From positions 1 through 64,000 of the forward strand of contig NZ_MJGV01000023.1 in NCBI RefSeq assembly GCF_001865015.1: a stretch of 64,000 nucleotides of DNA, given 5' to 3'. Shown in pieces: positions 52,064 to 60,130 of this stretch. The notes below the pieces were generated by a model. It did no database searches, was not told the origin of the DNA, and was given only the letters and a program-made list of their open reading frames with translations. Origin of the DNA: Curtobacterium sp. MMLR14_010 (lineage in GTDB: Bacteria; Actinomycetota; Actinomycetes; Actinomycetales; Microbacteriaceae). Numbering within the stretch: position 1 is the stretch's first letter; each line of letters opens with the position of its first letter. The position numbers and the translations under genes were made by a program.

Positions 52064-53284
52064 TCATCGATCCGCTTGCTTTCGGGTCACGACCTGCGGA
52101 TCTTGGTGATCAGTCGTCCCGAGGAGCAGCGCACCGCCGCCCATCGCCGCCACCGCTGCGCAGAGCAGCGCGGTGGTCGCGCCGTCCACTGCCTGGAGGA
52201 GGGCGGCGCCGACTGCTGGTGCGATCGCGGTGGCGATGGTCACGGGGGCGGCGAAGATCCCGGTGAGGTGTCCTGTGTTCGCTGTGCCCCACCGGTCGAC
52301 GACGACTGAGGCCTGGATCAACGTGAGGGAGCCGCGGGCTGCGCCGGCGAGGACGGCTAAGCCGATGGCCGCGGGGAGAGCGCCTGCGCCTGCGGCGAAG
52401 CCGGCCAGGGCGATCACCGCGACCGCCGCAACAGCGGTGACGGCCGGGACGGTCGTGGTGCCGCGTCCGAACGCGAAGAACGCGCGGCCGGCGACCTGTC
52501 CGACGCCCACGAGGCCGAAGGCGGTCGCAGCGGCCGCGGCGGCAAGTCCTGCGCTGGTCAGGAGGGGCACGAGGTTGATGGTCAGGGCGTACAGCGCGAG
52601 CGCGAGGCCGGTGACGCCGACCTGCAAGAGCAGGAACGACCGTGATCGTGCGATCCGGCGGACTCTGAACGGATCAGCGCGCGCGCCTGCCTCAGGTACG
52701 CCCTCGATGCATGGCCACCGACGTGGGAGGAGGGTGGCATGGATCGGGCCCACGGTGACGAGCAGGACACCGGCGAGGATCAGGAAGCTCCCACGCCATC
52801 CGAGGCCGTGCGTGAGGGCGACGGCGATGGGCGCGAAGATCGTCGAGGCGAGCCCGGCAGCGAGGGTCACGACCGTCAGAGCAGTACCGCGGCGGCTGCC
52901 GAAGGTGGTGTTGATGACGGTGAACGCGGCCTGGTACAGGGTCGCGGACTGGCCGAGACCGACGACGCACCATGCGGCGATGAAGAGCGGGAAGGAGGGT
53001 GCTACGGCGACCGCCATGAGGCCGACGGCGCCGACGGCTGTCCCGACCGTCATCGCCAAGCGCGGTCCGGCCCGATCGAGGAGCCGCCCGACCGGGATCC
53101 CCGCGGCGGCGGAGAGGATCAACCCGGCCGAGAACGCCGTGGTGATGAGGACCCCGGACCATCCGGTGTCACGCGCGATCGCGGTACTCGTGGCGGGGAG
53201 GGCGTAGTAGAGCGTTCCCCAGGAGATGACCTGCGAGACGGACAAGCCGATCAGCAGGAGCAGGTGCCGGGGCTGGTCAGCCAC
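52064..53284 (-). CDS. MFS transporter of the arsenic island
   Basis: A 406-residue 12-helix carrier with LIGLSVSQVISWGTLYYALPA in helix one and GIPVGRLLDRAGPRLAM in the helix 2-3 loop. The family is of the drug/organic-anion efflux type and cannot be resolved further. The last gene of the minus-strand arsenic operon, it lies 39 bp after an arsC-like gene. Organoarsenical export (as by ArsJ) is conceivable, but the GAPDH partner gene of ArsJ is absent. Confidence 0.82.
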   Translation of the reverse strand: MADQPRHLLLLIGLSVSQVISWGTLYYALPATSTAIARDTGWSGVLITTAFSAGLILSAAAGIPVGRLLDRAGPRLAMTVGTAVGAVGLMAVAVAPSFPLFIAAWCVVGLGQSATLYQAAFTVINTTFGSRRGTALTVVTLAAGLASTIFAPIAVALTHGLGWRGSFLILAGVLLVTVGPIHATLLPRRWPCIEGVPEAGARADPFRVRRIARSRSFLLLQVGVTGLALALYALTINLVPLLTSAGLAAAAAATAFGLVGVGQVAGRAFFAFGRGTTTVPAVTAVAAVAVIALAGFAAGAGALPAAIGLAVLAGAARGSLTLIQASVVVDRWGTANTGHLTGIFAAPVTIATAIAPAVGAALLQAVDGATTALLCAAVAAMGGGALLLGTTDHQDPQVVTRKQADR

Positions 53285-53323
53285 GGTGTGCGCGGTGAGG
53301 TCCAGCTCCCACTCGTGCCCTTG

Positions 53324-53719
53324 TCACTGCTGGAGCAGGTCGTGCTGGATGCGGTCGGCGACGGCGTCGCGCATCGGTCGGACGTCCTCGGGTGACCAGG
53401 AAGACGGGTCGGGGAAGGACCATTCCAGGACTGTGCCGCGCGGCGTGGCTGGTAGTTCCAGGCCGGGCTTCATCAGCACGATGATGTCGGCGGCCTGGAG
53501 GAGTTCCGCGGTGACCTTCCGGGGTGTCCGGTTGGTGATGTCAAGGCCGAGTTCACCGACGGTCGCGGCGATCGAGGGGTTCACTCCCTCGGCCGGTGTG
53601 ATGCCGGCGGAGGTGGCCGTGAACCGCTCCGGTGCGGCGAGTTCGAGGAGTGCTGCGCCGAGCTGTGGGCGGCCAGCGTTGTGCTTGCAGATGAACAGGA
53701 CGGTGGGCTTGGTCGTCAT
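53324..53719 (-). CDS. LMW-phosphatase-family ArsC-like protein (divergent copy)
   Basis: A 131-residue protein with the P-loop CKHNAGR (Cys-X5-Arg) and a final FPDPSSWSPEDVRPMRDAV. It is related to thioredoxin- or mycothiol-linked arsenate reductases. It lacks the GCGDAC segment found in the adjacent ArsC, with MKPG in its place, so resolving-cysteine chemistry must differ or the protein may be a phosphatase. It is in the arsenic operon between the MFS and flavoprotein genes. Confidence 0.82.
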   Translation of the reverse strand: MTTKPTVLFICKHNAGRPQLGAALLELAAPERFTATSAGITPAEGVNPSIAATVGELGLDITNRTPRKVTAELLQAADIIVLMKPGLELPATPRGTVLEWSFPDPSSWSPEDVRPMRDAVADRIQHDLLQQ

Positions 53720-53730
53720 GAGGGTTCCCG

Positions 53731-55188
53731 TCAGTTGGCGCAGCGCGAGCTGCTGTCAGTGGTCGGCGTGGGCTCGGGGGCTGCGCAGCACGACGCCGCT
53801 TCCGGAGCTACCACGTCCACGCTCGGGGCAGCGTTTGGGGAGCTCTCGGCACTGCTCGGGGTGGTGCAGCAGGAGGATCCACCGAGATCCGTGGAGCAGA
53901 CACCGGTCTCGGGAAGAACGAGCTCGACCAGGCCCGCGGCGGTGTGGTCGCCGGCGAGCTCAGCGGCGATGGACCGGACTTGCTCGTAACCGGTGAGGAG
54001 CAGGAACGTGGGGGCGCGGCCGTAGGACTTCATGCCGGCGATGAAGAAGTTCGGCTCCGGGTGCGCGAGCTCTGCGACTCCGTGCGGGGGCACGGACCCG
54101 CAGGAGTGCAGGTTCGGGTCGATGAGCGGTGCGAGGGCTTGGGGTGCTTCGACGATGTCGTCGAGGCCGAGGCGGATCTCGCGGAGCATGTCGAGGTCAG
54201 GCCGGAACCCGGTCGCGTTGACGATCACGTCGACCGTCACCGCGAAGGGCTCTCTGGCGCGGCGACCGGTGACGGTGACTTGGTCGCCGTCGGGTCGGAC
54301 GTCATCGATCTCGAACGAGGCGATCTGCTGCACCTGACCGGACTCGACGAGCCCGTGGACGGTGGACCCGAGCTGCCCGCGGGCGGCGAGCCCGTCGGCG
54401 GCGTCGGCGCCGAGCCGGGCGGTGCCGGCGTTTCGGACAGCCCACAGCACTTCGGTACCCGGCGCGGTCTTGGCGAGGCTGGCGAGCTTGATGAGCGTGT
54501 TGGCGGCAGAGTGGCCGGCACCGACGACGAGGACCCGCTTCCCCGTGAACCGGTCACGGTCGGCGCCGAGGACGTCAGGGAGCGCGTGGACCACCCGGTC
54601 ACCGAGGTCAGCGGCAGGTGCGAACCCAGCGGCAGTGAGGGGGTTCGGTGACGTGTAGGTGCCCGAGGTGTCGACGACCGCACGCGCAGTGACGTCGTGC
54701 GTCCCGTCGGCGGTGTGGAGGCGGAGCAGGAACGGGGTGTCGGCGCGGCCGGTGGAGCGGGTGCGGTCCATGCCCTGCCGCGACACCGCCTCCACGCGGA
54801 CGCCGTACTGGATCACCGGTGCGAGCTGCGGTGTCGCAGCCAGGGGCGCCAGGTACGTGTCGACGAGGTCGTGGCCAGTGGGCAGGGATGATGCCCGGGG
54901 TGCTTCCCAGCCGGTGGCTTCCAGGAGGCGCTGGGCGGCAGGGTCGATGACGTACTGCCACGGGGAGAACAGGCGGGTGTGCCCCCAGGCGCGGACGCTC
55001 GTCCCAACCGTCGGGCCTGCTTCGTAGACGACGACGTCGAGACCGCGCTCGACGAGGTGCGCGGCTACGGCGAGGCCGACGGGGCCGGCGCCGATGACGG
55101 CGACGGGGAGTCCGGTGAGCCGGTCCGCGTCGGTGCGGGGTGGGACGGTGAGGATGAGCGTCATGGTCTGCGGCTTCCTGGTCGTCAC
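53731..55188 (-). CDS. FAD-dependent oxidoreductase of the arsenic operon with Cys-rich tail (ArsO-like)
   Basis: A 485-residue flavoprotein with two Rossmann motifs, VAVIGAGPVGLAVAAHL (about residue 30) and VLVVGAGHSAANTLIKL (about 210), in the arrangement of flavin monooxygenases. NATGFRPDLDML and the FFIAGMKSYGRAP segment follow. The C-terminal 60 residues form a low-complexity tail with Cys-Cys pairs (GSSCCTT, ASCCAAP) and a final Cys, which could bind As(III). It overlaps arsC by 4 bp (GTGA). The reaction is not known. Confidence 0.85.
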   Translation of the reverse strand: MTTRKPQTMTLILTVPPRTDADRLTGLPVAVIGAGPVGLAVAAHLVERGLDVVVYEAGPTVGTSVRAWGHTRLFSPWQYVIDPAAQRLLEATGWEAPRASSLPTGHDLVDTYLAPLAATPQLAPVIQYGVRVEAVSRQGMDRTRSTGRADTPFLLRLHTADGTHDVTARAVVDTSGTYTSPNPLTAAGFAPAADLGDRVVHALPDVLGADRDRFTGKRVLVVGAGHSAANTLIKLASLAKTAPGTEVLWAVRNAGTARLGADAADGLAARGQLGSTVHGLVESGQVQQIASFEIDDVRPDGDQVTVTGRRAREPFAVTVDVIVNATGFRPDLDMLREIRLGLDDIVEAPQALAPLIDPNLHSCGSVPPHGVAELAHPEPNFFIAGMKSYGRAPTFLLLTGYEQVRSIAAELAGDHTAAGLVELVLPETGVCSTDLGGSSCCTTPSSAESSPNAAPSVDVVAPEAASCCAAPEPTPTTDSSSRCAN

Positions 55189-55601
55189 GTGGTTGCTTCG
55201 GTGGGGAGCAGCTCGGCGAGGAGCGTCTGGACGCGGTGCTTGATGTCGTCGCGGATGGGGCGGACGTCCTCGATGCCGCGGCCGGCGGGGTCGGTGAGGT
55301 CCCAGTCCTCATAGCGCTTGCCGGGGAAGACCGGGCATGCGTCGCCGCAGCCCATGGTGATGACGGCGTCGGAGTCGCGGACGGCGTCGGTGGTGAGGAC
55401 CTTCGGCTGGTTGCCGGCGATGTCGATGCCGTCTTCGGTCATCGCCTGGATCGCGATCGGGTTGATCTGGTCCTTCGGCTCGGAGCCGGCGGAGCGGACC
55501 TCGACGCGGTCGCCGCCGAGGGCCTGGGCGTAGCCGGCGGCCATCTGGGAGCGTCCGGCGTTGTGGACGCAGACGAACAGGATCGTGGGCTTGTCACTCA
55601 T
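55185..55601 (-). CDS. arsC: Arsenate reductase ArsC (LMW-phosphatase type)
   Basis: A 138-residue arsenate reductase with P-loop CVHNAGRSQ, MGCGDACPVFPG with two further cysteines, and WDLTDPAGRGIEDVRPIRDDI. The pattern fits the actinobacterial mycothiol-dependent ArsC group, which reduces arsenate to arsenite. The ATG at 55601 is 20 bp after the arsenite permease stop, and the stop overlaps the flavoprotein GTG. It supplies arsenite to the permease encoded just upstream in the operon. Confidence 0.92.
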   Translation of the reverse strand: MSDKPTILFVCVHNAGRSQMAAGYAQALGGDRVEVRSAGSEPKDQINPIAIQAMTEDGIDIAGNQPKVLTTDAVRDSDAVITMGCGDACPVFPGKRYEDWDLTDPAGRGIEDVRPIRDDIKHRVQTLLAELLPTEATT

Positions 55602-55621
55602 GGGTGTGTGTCTTTCCGGGT

Positions 55622-57049
55622 TCAGTGGATGAGGGTGAGCCAGCCGGCGAGGGCGGCGAGGGTGATGGCGAGGACGGGGATGGTGAGGACGATGCCGGTG
55701 CGGAAGTACTGCCCCCACCCGATGTGGATGCCCTTCTTCTCCAGCACGTGCAACCACAGCAACGTTGCGAGGGAGCCGATGGGGGTGATCTTCGGGCCGA
55801 GGTCGGAGCCGATGACGTTGGCGTAGACCATCACCTCGTGGGTGAGTCCGGTCGCGCCGGCACCGCCGATGGCGAGGGCCGCGATGAGGACGGTGGGCAT
55901 GTTGTTCATCAGGGACGCGAGGATCGCGATGGTGAACCCGACGCCGAGCGCCGTGACGAGGACCCCGTGGTCGCCGAACACGTCGAACAGCGTCGCGAGG
56001 TGGTCGGTGAGGCCCTGGTTCTGGAGGCCGTAGACGACGAGGTACATGCCGATGGAGAACAGCACGATCTGCCACGGCGCCTCCCGGATCGTCTTCCACA
56101 CCGGGATCACCCGCCCCGACGGCGCGCTCGGTCCGGCACCGCTACCGCTGGCGCTGGCGCTGGCGCTGGCGGTGACGGTGGCAGTGCCGCCCGTGGTGAC
56201 GAGGACCGTCGCAGCCGCAGTGCGAGCGAAGAGGAACGCGGGCTGCCGGGCGGCGACGAGGACGATGATGACGGCACCCACCCCGGCGACGGCGGCGAGT
56301 GGGACGCCGAGTGGGTCGGCGGCGAAGTAGCCGACCAGCAGCAGCGCCAGGACGACCCAGCCGGCGCGGAACGTCGCAGGGTCCGTGATCGCGGCGGCGG
56401 GGCTGGTGAGGGCGAGGACGTCGTACCGCTTCGGGATGCTCCTGCCGAAGTAGGCCAGCAGCATGCCGAGGGAGGCCAGGACGGAGACGATGCCGACGGG
56501 GATCATGACGGCGGCGTACTCGGCGAAGCCGAGGTGGAAGTAGTCGGCGGAGACGATGTTGACCAGGTTCGACACCACCAGCGGCAGGCTGCCGGTGTCG
56601 GCGATGAACCCGGTGGCGAGGACGAACCCGAGCGCTGCCTTCTGCGGCATGTTCAGCGCGCGGAGCATCCCGACGACGATCGGGGTGAGGATCAGCGCGG
56701 CCCCGTCGTTGGCGAACACCGCGGCGATGACGGCGCCGAGGCCGACGATGAGGACGAACAGCAGCCGCCCGTTGCCGCGGCCCCAGCGGGCGACGTGGAG
56801 GGCCGCCCACTCGAAGAACCCGGCCTCGTCGAGGATCAACGAGATCAGTACCACCGCGACGAACGTCAGCGTCGCGTTCCACACGATCCCGACAACGGTC
56901 GGGACGTCGGAGAGGCCGACGACGGTGGTGGCGAGGGCGATGACGGCGCCGATGAGCGCGGTGTAGCCGATCGGGAACCCCTTCGGCTGCCAGATCACCA
57001 CCACGAGCGTCGCGACGAAGATCGCCGCAGCGACCACAGCCATCACCAT
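55622..57049 (-). CDS. Arsenite efflux permease, ArsB/SLC13-like
   Basis: A 475-residue membrane protein with about 11 helices: [34 protein letters not shown] and [25 protein letters not shown] in the first half, and [25 protein letters not shown] and [20 protein letters not shown] in the second. These are ArsB-family motifs. A Ser/Ala-rich cytoplasmic loop ([14 protein letters not shown]) is encoded by four gctggc repeats (56147-56170). Its ATG at 57049 overlaps the stop of the upstream flavoprotein gene by one base. Confidence 0.9.
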   Translation of the reverse strand: MVMAVVAAAIFVATLVVVIWQPKGFPIGYTALIGAVIALATTVVGLSDVPTVVGIVWNATLTFVAVVLISLILDEAGFFEWAALHVARWGRGNGRLLFVLIVGLGAVIAAVFANDGAALILTPIVVGMLRALNMPQKAALGFVLATGFIADTGSLPLVVSNLVNIVSADYFHLGFAEYAAVMIPVGIVSVLASLGMLLAYFGRSIPKRYDVLALTSPAAAITDPATFRAGWVVLALLLVGYFAADPLGVPLAAVAGVGAVIIVLVAARQPAFLFARTAAATVLVTTGGTATVTASASASASGSGAGPSAPSGRVIPVWKTIREAPWQIVLFSIGMYLVVYGLQNQGLTDHLATLFDVFGDHGVLVTALGVGFTIAILASLMNNMPTVLIAALAIGGAGATGLTHEVMVYANVIGSDLGPKITPIGSLATLLWLHVLEKKGIHIGWGQYFRTGIVLTIPVLAITLAALAGWLTLIH

Positions 57050-58437
57050 CAGGCCGTCACCGCAGCCTGGGTCGCTGCGGCGGCGGCGCGTTCCCAGCCC
57101 TGCGCGGCGACCTGCACCGCATCCCACGGCGACCCGAGCGGCGGCGTGTAGCTGAGGTCGATGTCGATGACGTCGTCCACGGTGAGTTCCGCGTGGAGGG
57201 CGGTGGCGAACGTGTCGATGCGCTTGCTGATCTCCGCGGTCCGCTGGCCGATGATCTGCGCCCCGAGGATCCGACCGGTGGCCTGGTCGCCGGTGACGCT
57301 GATCGTCAGCGGGACGGCGCCCGGGTAGTACCGCTTGTGGTCATCCGCGACCGTCACCCGCGTCAGCGGCGACACCTCGAGCGGGCCGGTCTCGTGCTGG
57401 CGGAGGCCGGTGCGGGCGGCGACGAGGTCGAACACCTTCACCACCTGCGTCCCCACGGAACCGGCGAAGACCTTGCTCCCGCCGAGCATGTTCTCCCCGG
57501 CGACGCGGCCCTGCTTGTGCGCTGTCGTCCCGAGCGGCAACCACGTGGTGCCGAGGAGGCGGTGGTGCGTCGCGACGCAGTCACCGGCAGCCCACACGTG
57601 CGGCACCCCGGTCCGCATGGACGTGTCGACGACGATCGCGCCACCCTGGCCCAGCTGCACGCCGGCAGCGACGGCGAGGTCCGTGACCGGGCGGACACCG
57701 ACACAGACCACGACGAGCGCGAACGTGCCCTCCGCGTCACCGGAGGTGGAGCTGGTGGCGACGCGCCACTGCCCACCGCCTGCCAGGGTGATCCCGGTGA
57801 CGGTGGAACCGGTCAGGACGGTTGCGCCGTGGCGGCGGACCTCGGCGGTGACGAGGGACCCGAGTTCCTGGTCGAGGGTGGAGAGCACTTCGGCGCCGCG
57901 CTGGATCAGCGTCGTGTCGAAGCCGCGTGCGACGAGCCCTTCGGTCATCTCGAGGCCGATGTAGCCGGCACCGACGACCGCGACCCGGCTCCCCGCCGGC
58001 AGCAGCTCGAGGGCGGCGACGACCTGCTCGGCGTCATTCATGGAGTGCAGCAGGTGGATGCCCGGTTCCCCGAACGGCACCCCGGGCGGGCGCACCGGCT
58101 CGGCGCCGGTGCCGATCAGCAGTTCGTCGTAGGCGATCTGCTCTTCTCCGGCGGGGCCGGTGACGGTGAGGCGGCGCCCGTTGACGTCCACCGCGGAAGC
58201 CCACGTGGAGGAGCGGACTGTCATGCCCGCGGCCTCGAGGTCGGCGCGAGTGCGGTGCGCGAGGGACGCTTCCGTGGCGACGTCGCCGGAGACCCAGTAC
58301 GGGATGCCGCAGATGGAGAAGTTGGGGAACTCGTCCGCGAGCACCACCGTCACGTCGGTGCTCGGGTCGAGTTCGCGGGCGCGGAGTGCTGCGGCGATGC
58401 CGGCGTCGCTACCGCCGACGGCGAGGAGGTGAGTCAT
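57049..58437 (-). CDS. CoA-disulfide-reductase-like FAD/NAD oxidoreductase
   Basis: A 462-residue pyridine-nucleotide-disulfide oxidoreductase with [18 protein letters not shown] (FAD), the single redox cysteine motif [12 protein letters not shown] (about residues 40-51) typical of CoA-disulfide reductase and NADH oxidase, [13 protein letters not shown] (NAD), WAAGDC, and a C-terminal dimerisation domain ([10 protein letters not shown]). It is the first gene of the minus-strand arsenic operon and divergent from arsR. It could keep low-molecular-weight thiols reduced for arsenate reduction. Confidence 0.9.
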   Translation of the reverse strand: MTHLLAVGGSDAGIAAALRARELDPSTDVTVVLADEFPNFSICGIPYWVSGDVATEASLAHRTRADLEAAGMTVRSSTWASAVDVNGRRLTVTGPAGEEQIAYDELLIGTGAEPVRPPGVPFGEPGIHLLHSMNDAEQVVAALELLPAGSRVAVVGAGYIGLEMTEGLVARGFDTTLIQRGAEVLSTLDQELGSLVTAEVRRHGATVLTGSTVTGITLAGGGQWRVATSSTSGDAEGTFALVVVCVGVRPVTDLAVAAGVQLGQGGAIVVDTSMRTGVPHVWAAGDCVATHHRLLGTTWLPLGTTAHKQGRVAGENMLGGSKVFAGSVGTQVVKVFDLVAARTGLRQHETGPLEVSPLTRVTVADDHKRYYPGAVPLTISVTGDQATGRILGAQIIGQRTAEISKRIDTFATALHAELTVDDVIDIDLSYTPPLGSPWDAVQVAAQGWERAAAAATQAAVTA

Positions 58438-58484
58438 CAGGCTGGTCCTTCACGGATCGAGCGGGAGCCGAAAGTCGGCTCGTA

Positions 58485-58508
58485 CATCGAAGCACGTCGA
58501 TATCGATG
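58485..58508. promoter_or_regulatory. Inverted repeat, candidate ArsR operator
   Basis: The arms catcga and tcgatg are separated by 12 bases, and the internal segment includes a perfect tcgatatcga palindrome overlapping the right arm. It lies in the 116-bp divergent region between the arsenic operon and arsR, the expected place for an ArsR/SmtB operator. Confidence 0.65.
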
Positions 58509-58553
58509 AGCGCAAATATAGACGGGCGTCGAAGCCCGTGGGAGGATGAGGCC

Positions 58554-58907
58554 ATGACGATCGAGCTGCTCCCCATCCAGGACGTCACCGCGTGCTGCTC
58601 GCCCGTCACCACCGGAGCGATGGACCAGGCGTCCGCGGAGGTCCTCGCGAAGTCCCTGAAGGCGATCGCCGACCCGGCACGGCTCCGGCTGATCTCGATG
58701 GTCGCCGCGCACGACGGGGCAGAGGCATGCGTGTGCGACCTGCAAGAACCGCTCGGCCTCTCGCAGCCGACGGTGTCGCACCACCTCAAGGTCCTCGTCG
58801 ACGCCGGGATCCTGCACCGCGAAAAGCGCGGCACCTGGGCTTACTTCTCCCTCGTCCCCGGCGCCCTCCACACTCTCGCGGGCCTCATCACCACGACAGC
58901 GAAGTAG
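58554..58907 (+). CDS. arsR: Arsenic-responsive repressor ArsR
   Basis: A 117-residue ArsR/SmtB repressor with the winged helix LGLSQPTVSHHLKVLVDAG and a CVCDL motif (Cys59, Cys61). A Cys14-Cys15 pair at the N-terminus plus a Cys near the middle resembles the As(III) site of Corynebacterium glutamicum ArsR (Cys15, Cys16, Cys55) rather than the Escherichia coli type. It is divergent from the arsenic operon and probably represses both directions. Confidence 0.93.
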   Translation: MTIELLPIQDVTACCSPVTTGAMDQASAEVLAKSLKAIADPARLRLISMVAAHDGAEACVCDLQEPLGLSQPTVSHHLKVLVDAGILHREKRGTWAYFSLVPGALHTLAGLITTTAK

Positions 58908-58994
58908 CTGCCCACGACGCACTCTGGCCGGGTCTTGTCCGACCTGGGCGCAATGCCGTGAACGTCGCAGCGGCTGGTGTCGGCTGCCGACCGA

Positions 58995-59381
58995 TCAGTG
59001 CTGGCGGAGGATGCCGAGGAACTCGTCGGCCCAGTCGAGGTTGCGGGCGAGCTTCGCCCGGCGTTCTTCGGTGTCGGTGACGTACGCGTCGAGCTCTCGC
59101 TGGAGCCGATCCCGTTCGGAACCGTTGGCTGCTTGGAGGCCGTCGAGGATGCTGAGGAGTTCGGCCATCTGCTCGAGGGAGTAGCCGAGGGGCTTCATCC
59201 GGCGGATCACGAGCAGGCGTTGCAGGTCGTCGTCGGAGTAGAGCCGGAAACCACCCTCGGTGCGGCCGGTGGGATGCAAGAGGCCGACATCGTCGTAGTG
59301 CCGGACGGTGCGGGTGGACAGGCCGGTCCGCTCAGCCAGTTCGCCGATGTGCATCGTCGACGCGGGTGCCCTGTCGGTCAT
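58995..59381 (-). CDS. MerR-family regulator (first of two)
   Basis: A 128-residue MerR-type regulator with MHIGELAERTGLSTRTVRHYDDVGLL (helix-turn-helix), FRLYSDDDLQRLLVIRRMKPLGYSLEQM and a C-terminal coiled-coil helix. No cysteines are present for metal sensing. The start may be the ATG at 59381 or at 59354. Convergent with arsR. The segment 59382-59562 before the next merR holds no supported gene. Confidence 0.88.
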   Translation of the reverse strand: MTDRAPASTMHIGELAERTGLSTRTVRHYDDVGLLHPTGRTEGGFRLYSDDDLQRLLVIRRMKPLGYSLEQMAELLSILDGLQAANGSERDRLQRELDAYVTDTEERRAKLARNLDWADEFLGILRQH

Positions 59382-59562
59382 CGTCAGCCCTTCCCGCGTT
59401 GCTTGCCCGGATCGGTCCGATGCTACCGGCGACGTCGACGCGGTTGTCCTGGGTGATCACTGCGACCCAGATCGCGAGGGCGCTCCTGATGTTGCCGACG
59501 GTGCAGCCGGGTGGACGGCGATCGGGTACGGCCTCGTCCTCGGCGCCGCACGCTCGCCTCGA

Positions 59563-59970
59563 TCAGTGGGCGCGGAGGCTGTCCAGGAACTCGTCGACCA
59601 TCCCGAGCTGCTCGTCGAGGCGCTCGCGTCGCGCCTCAGCGTCGCGGATGAACGCGGCGACCCGGGACCGGACCGCTGTGACGTCGACGTCCGGGTTCGC
59701 TTCGTCGAGCATGCGGACGGCGTCGACGAGGACCGCGGCCTCGCTGAGGGAGAACCCCAGCGGTTTCATCCGCCGCACCATCAGGAGCCGTTCGACGTCG
59801 TCCGTGGAGTACAACCGGAACCCGCCGTCGGAGCGGCCAGAGGGATGCAGAACCTCAGCAGCGTCGTAGTCGCGGATCGTCTTCACGGACAGCCCTGTCC
59901 GCTCCGCGACCTCCCCGATCTGCATCAGGTACTCGCCCGTCATTGCAGCGTCTTCGTCGCTCACTTGCAC
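59563..59970 (-). CDS. MerR-family regulator (second of two)
   Basis: A 135-residue MerR-type regulator with MQIGEVAERTGLSVKTIRDYDAAEVL, FRLYSTDDVERLLMVRRMKPLGFSLSEA and a coiled-coil C-terminus. It is a clear paralog of the preceding MerR protein. The start may be the GTG at 59970 or an ATG at 59943. It is divergent from the sulP gene; a perfect palindrome in the shared region is a likely target, so it probably controls sulP. Confidence 0.87.
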   Translation of the reverse strand: MQVSDEDAAMTGEYLMQIGEVAERTGLSVKTIRDYDAAEVLHPSGRSDGGFRLYSTDDVERLLMVRRMKPLGFSLSEAAVLVDAVRMLDEANPDVDVTAVRSRVAAFIRDAEARRERLDEQLGMVDEFLDSLRAH

Positions 59971-59989
59971 ACCAACCCTTCCGTCGCGT

Positions 59990-60004
59990 TAGAGTCGAAC
60001 TCTA
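59990..60004. promoter_or_regulatory. Palindrome in the merR-sulP divergent region
   Basis: The arms tagagt and actcta flank a cga centre with no mismatches. MerR-family regulators bind such short palindromes inside promoter spacers. It lies 20 bp upstream of the merR start and 127 bp upstream of the sulP start. Confidence 0.65.
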
Positions 60005-60130
60005 CCAACCCTTCCGCCGCGGAAGGTTCGGCATCCCAGCTGGTCCTCGTGCGGTCGGCCTGCGCGACGAAGCGCCTCAGACATTCCCCTGCGGGCGCCG
60101 AGCGTCCGCCCCCCTCATCGAAGGAGAACC

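Noticed and set aside
55622-57127. A longer N-terminus for the arsenite permease
   Set aside because: The extra residues overlap the upstream flavoprotein gene and are not hydrophobic; the ATG at 57049 begins the first helix directly.
59382-59562. A gene fragment between the two merR genes
   Set aside because: Some frames look weakly hydrophobic on both strands, but there is no start, no family motif and no consistent coding bias.
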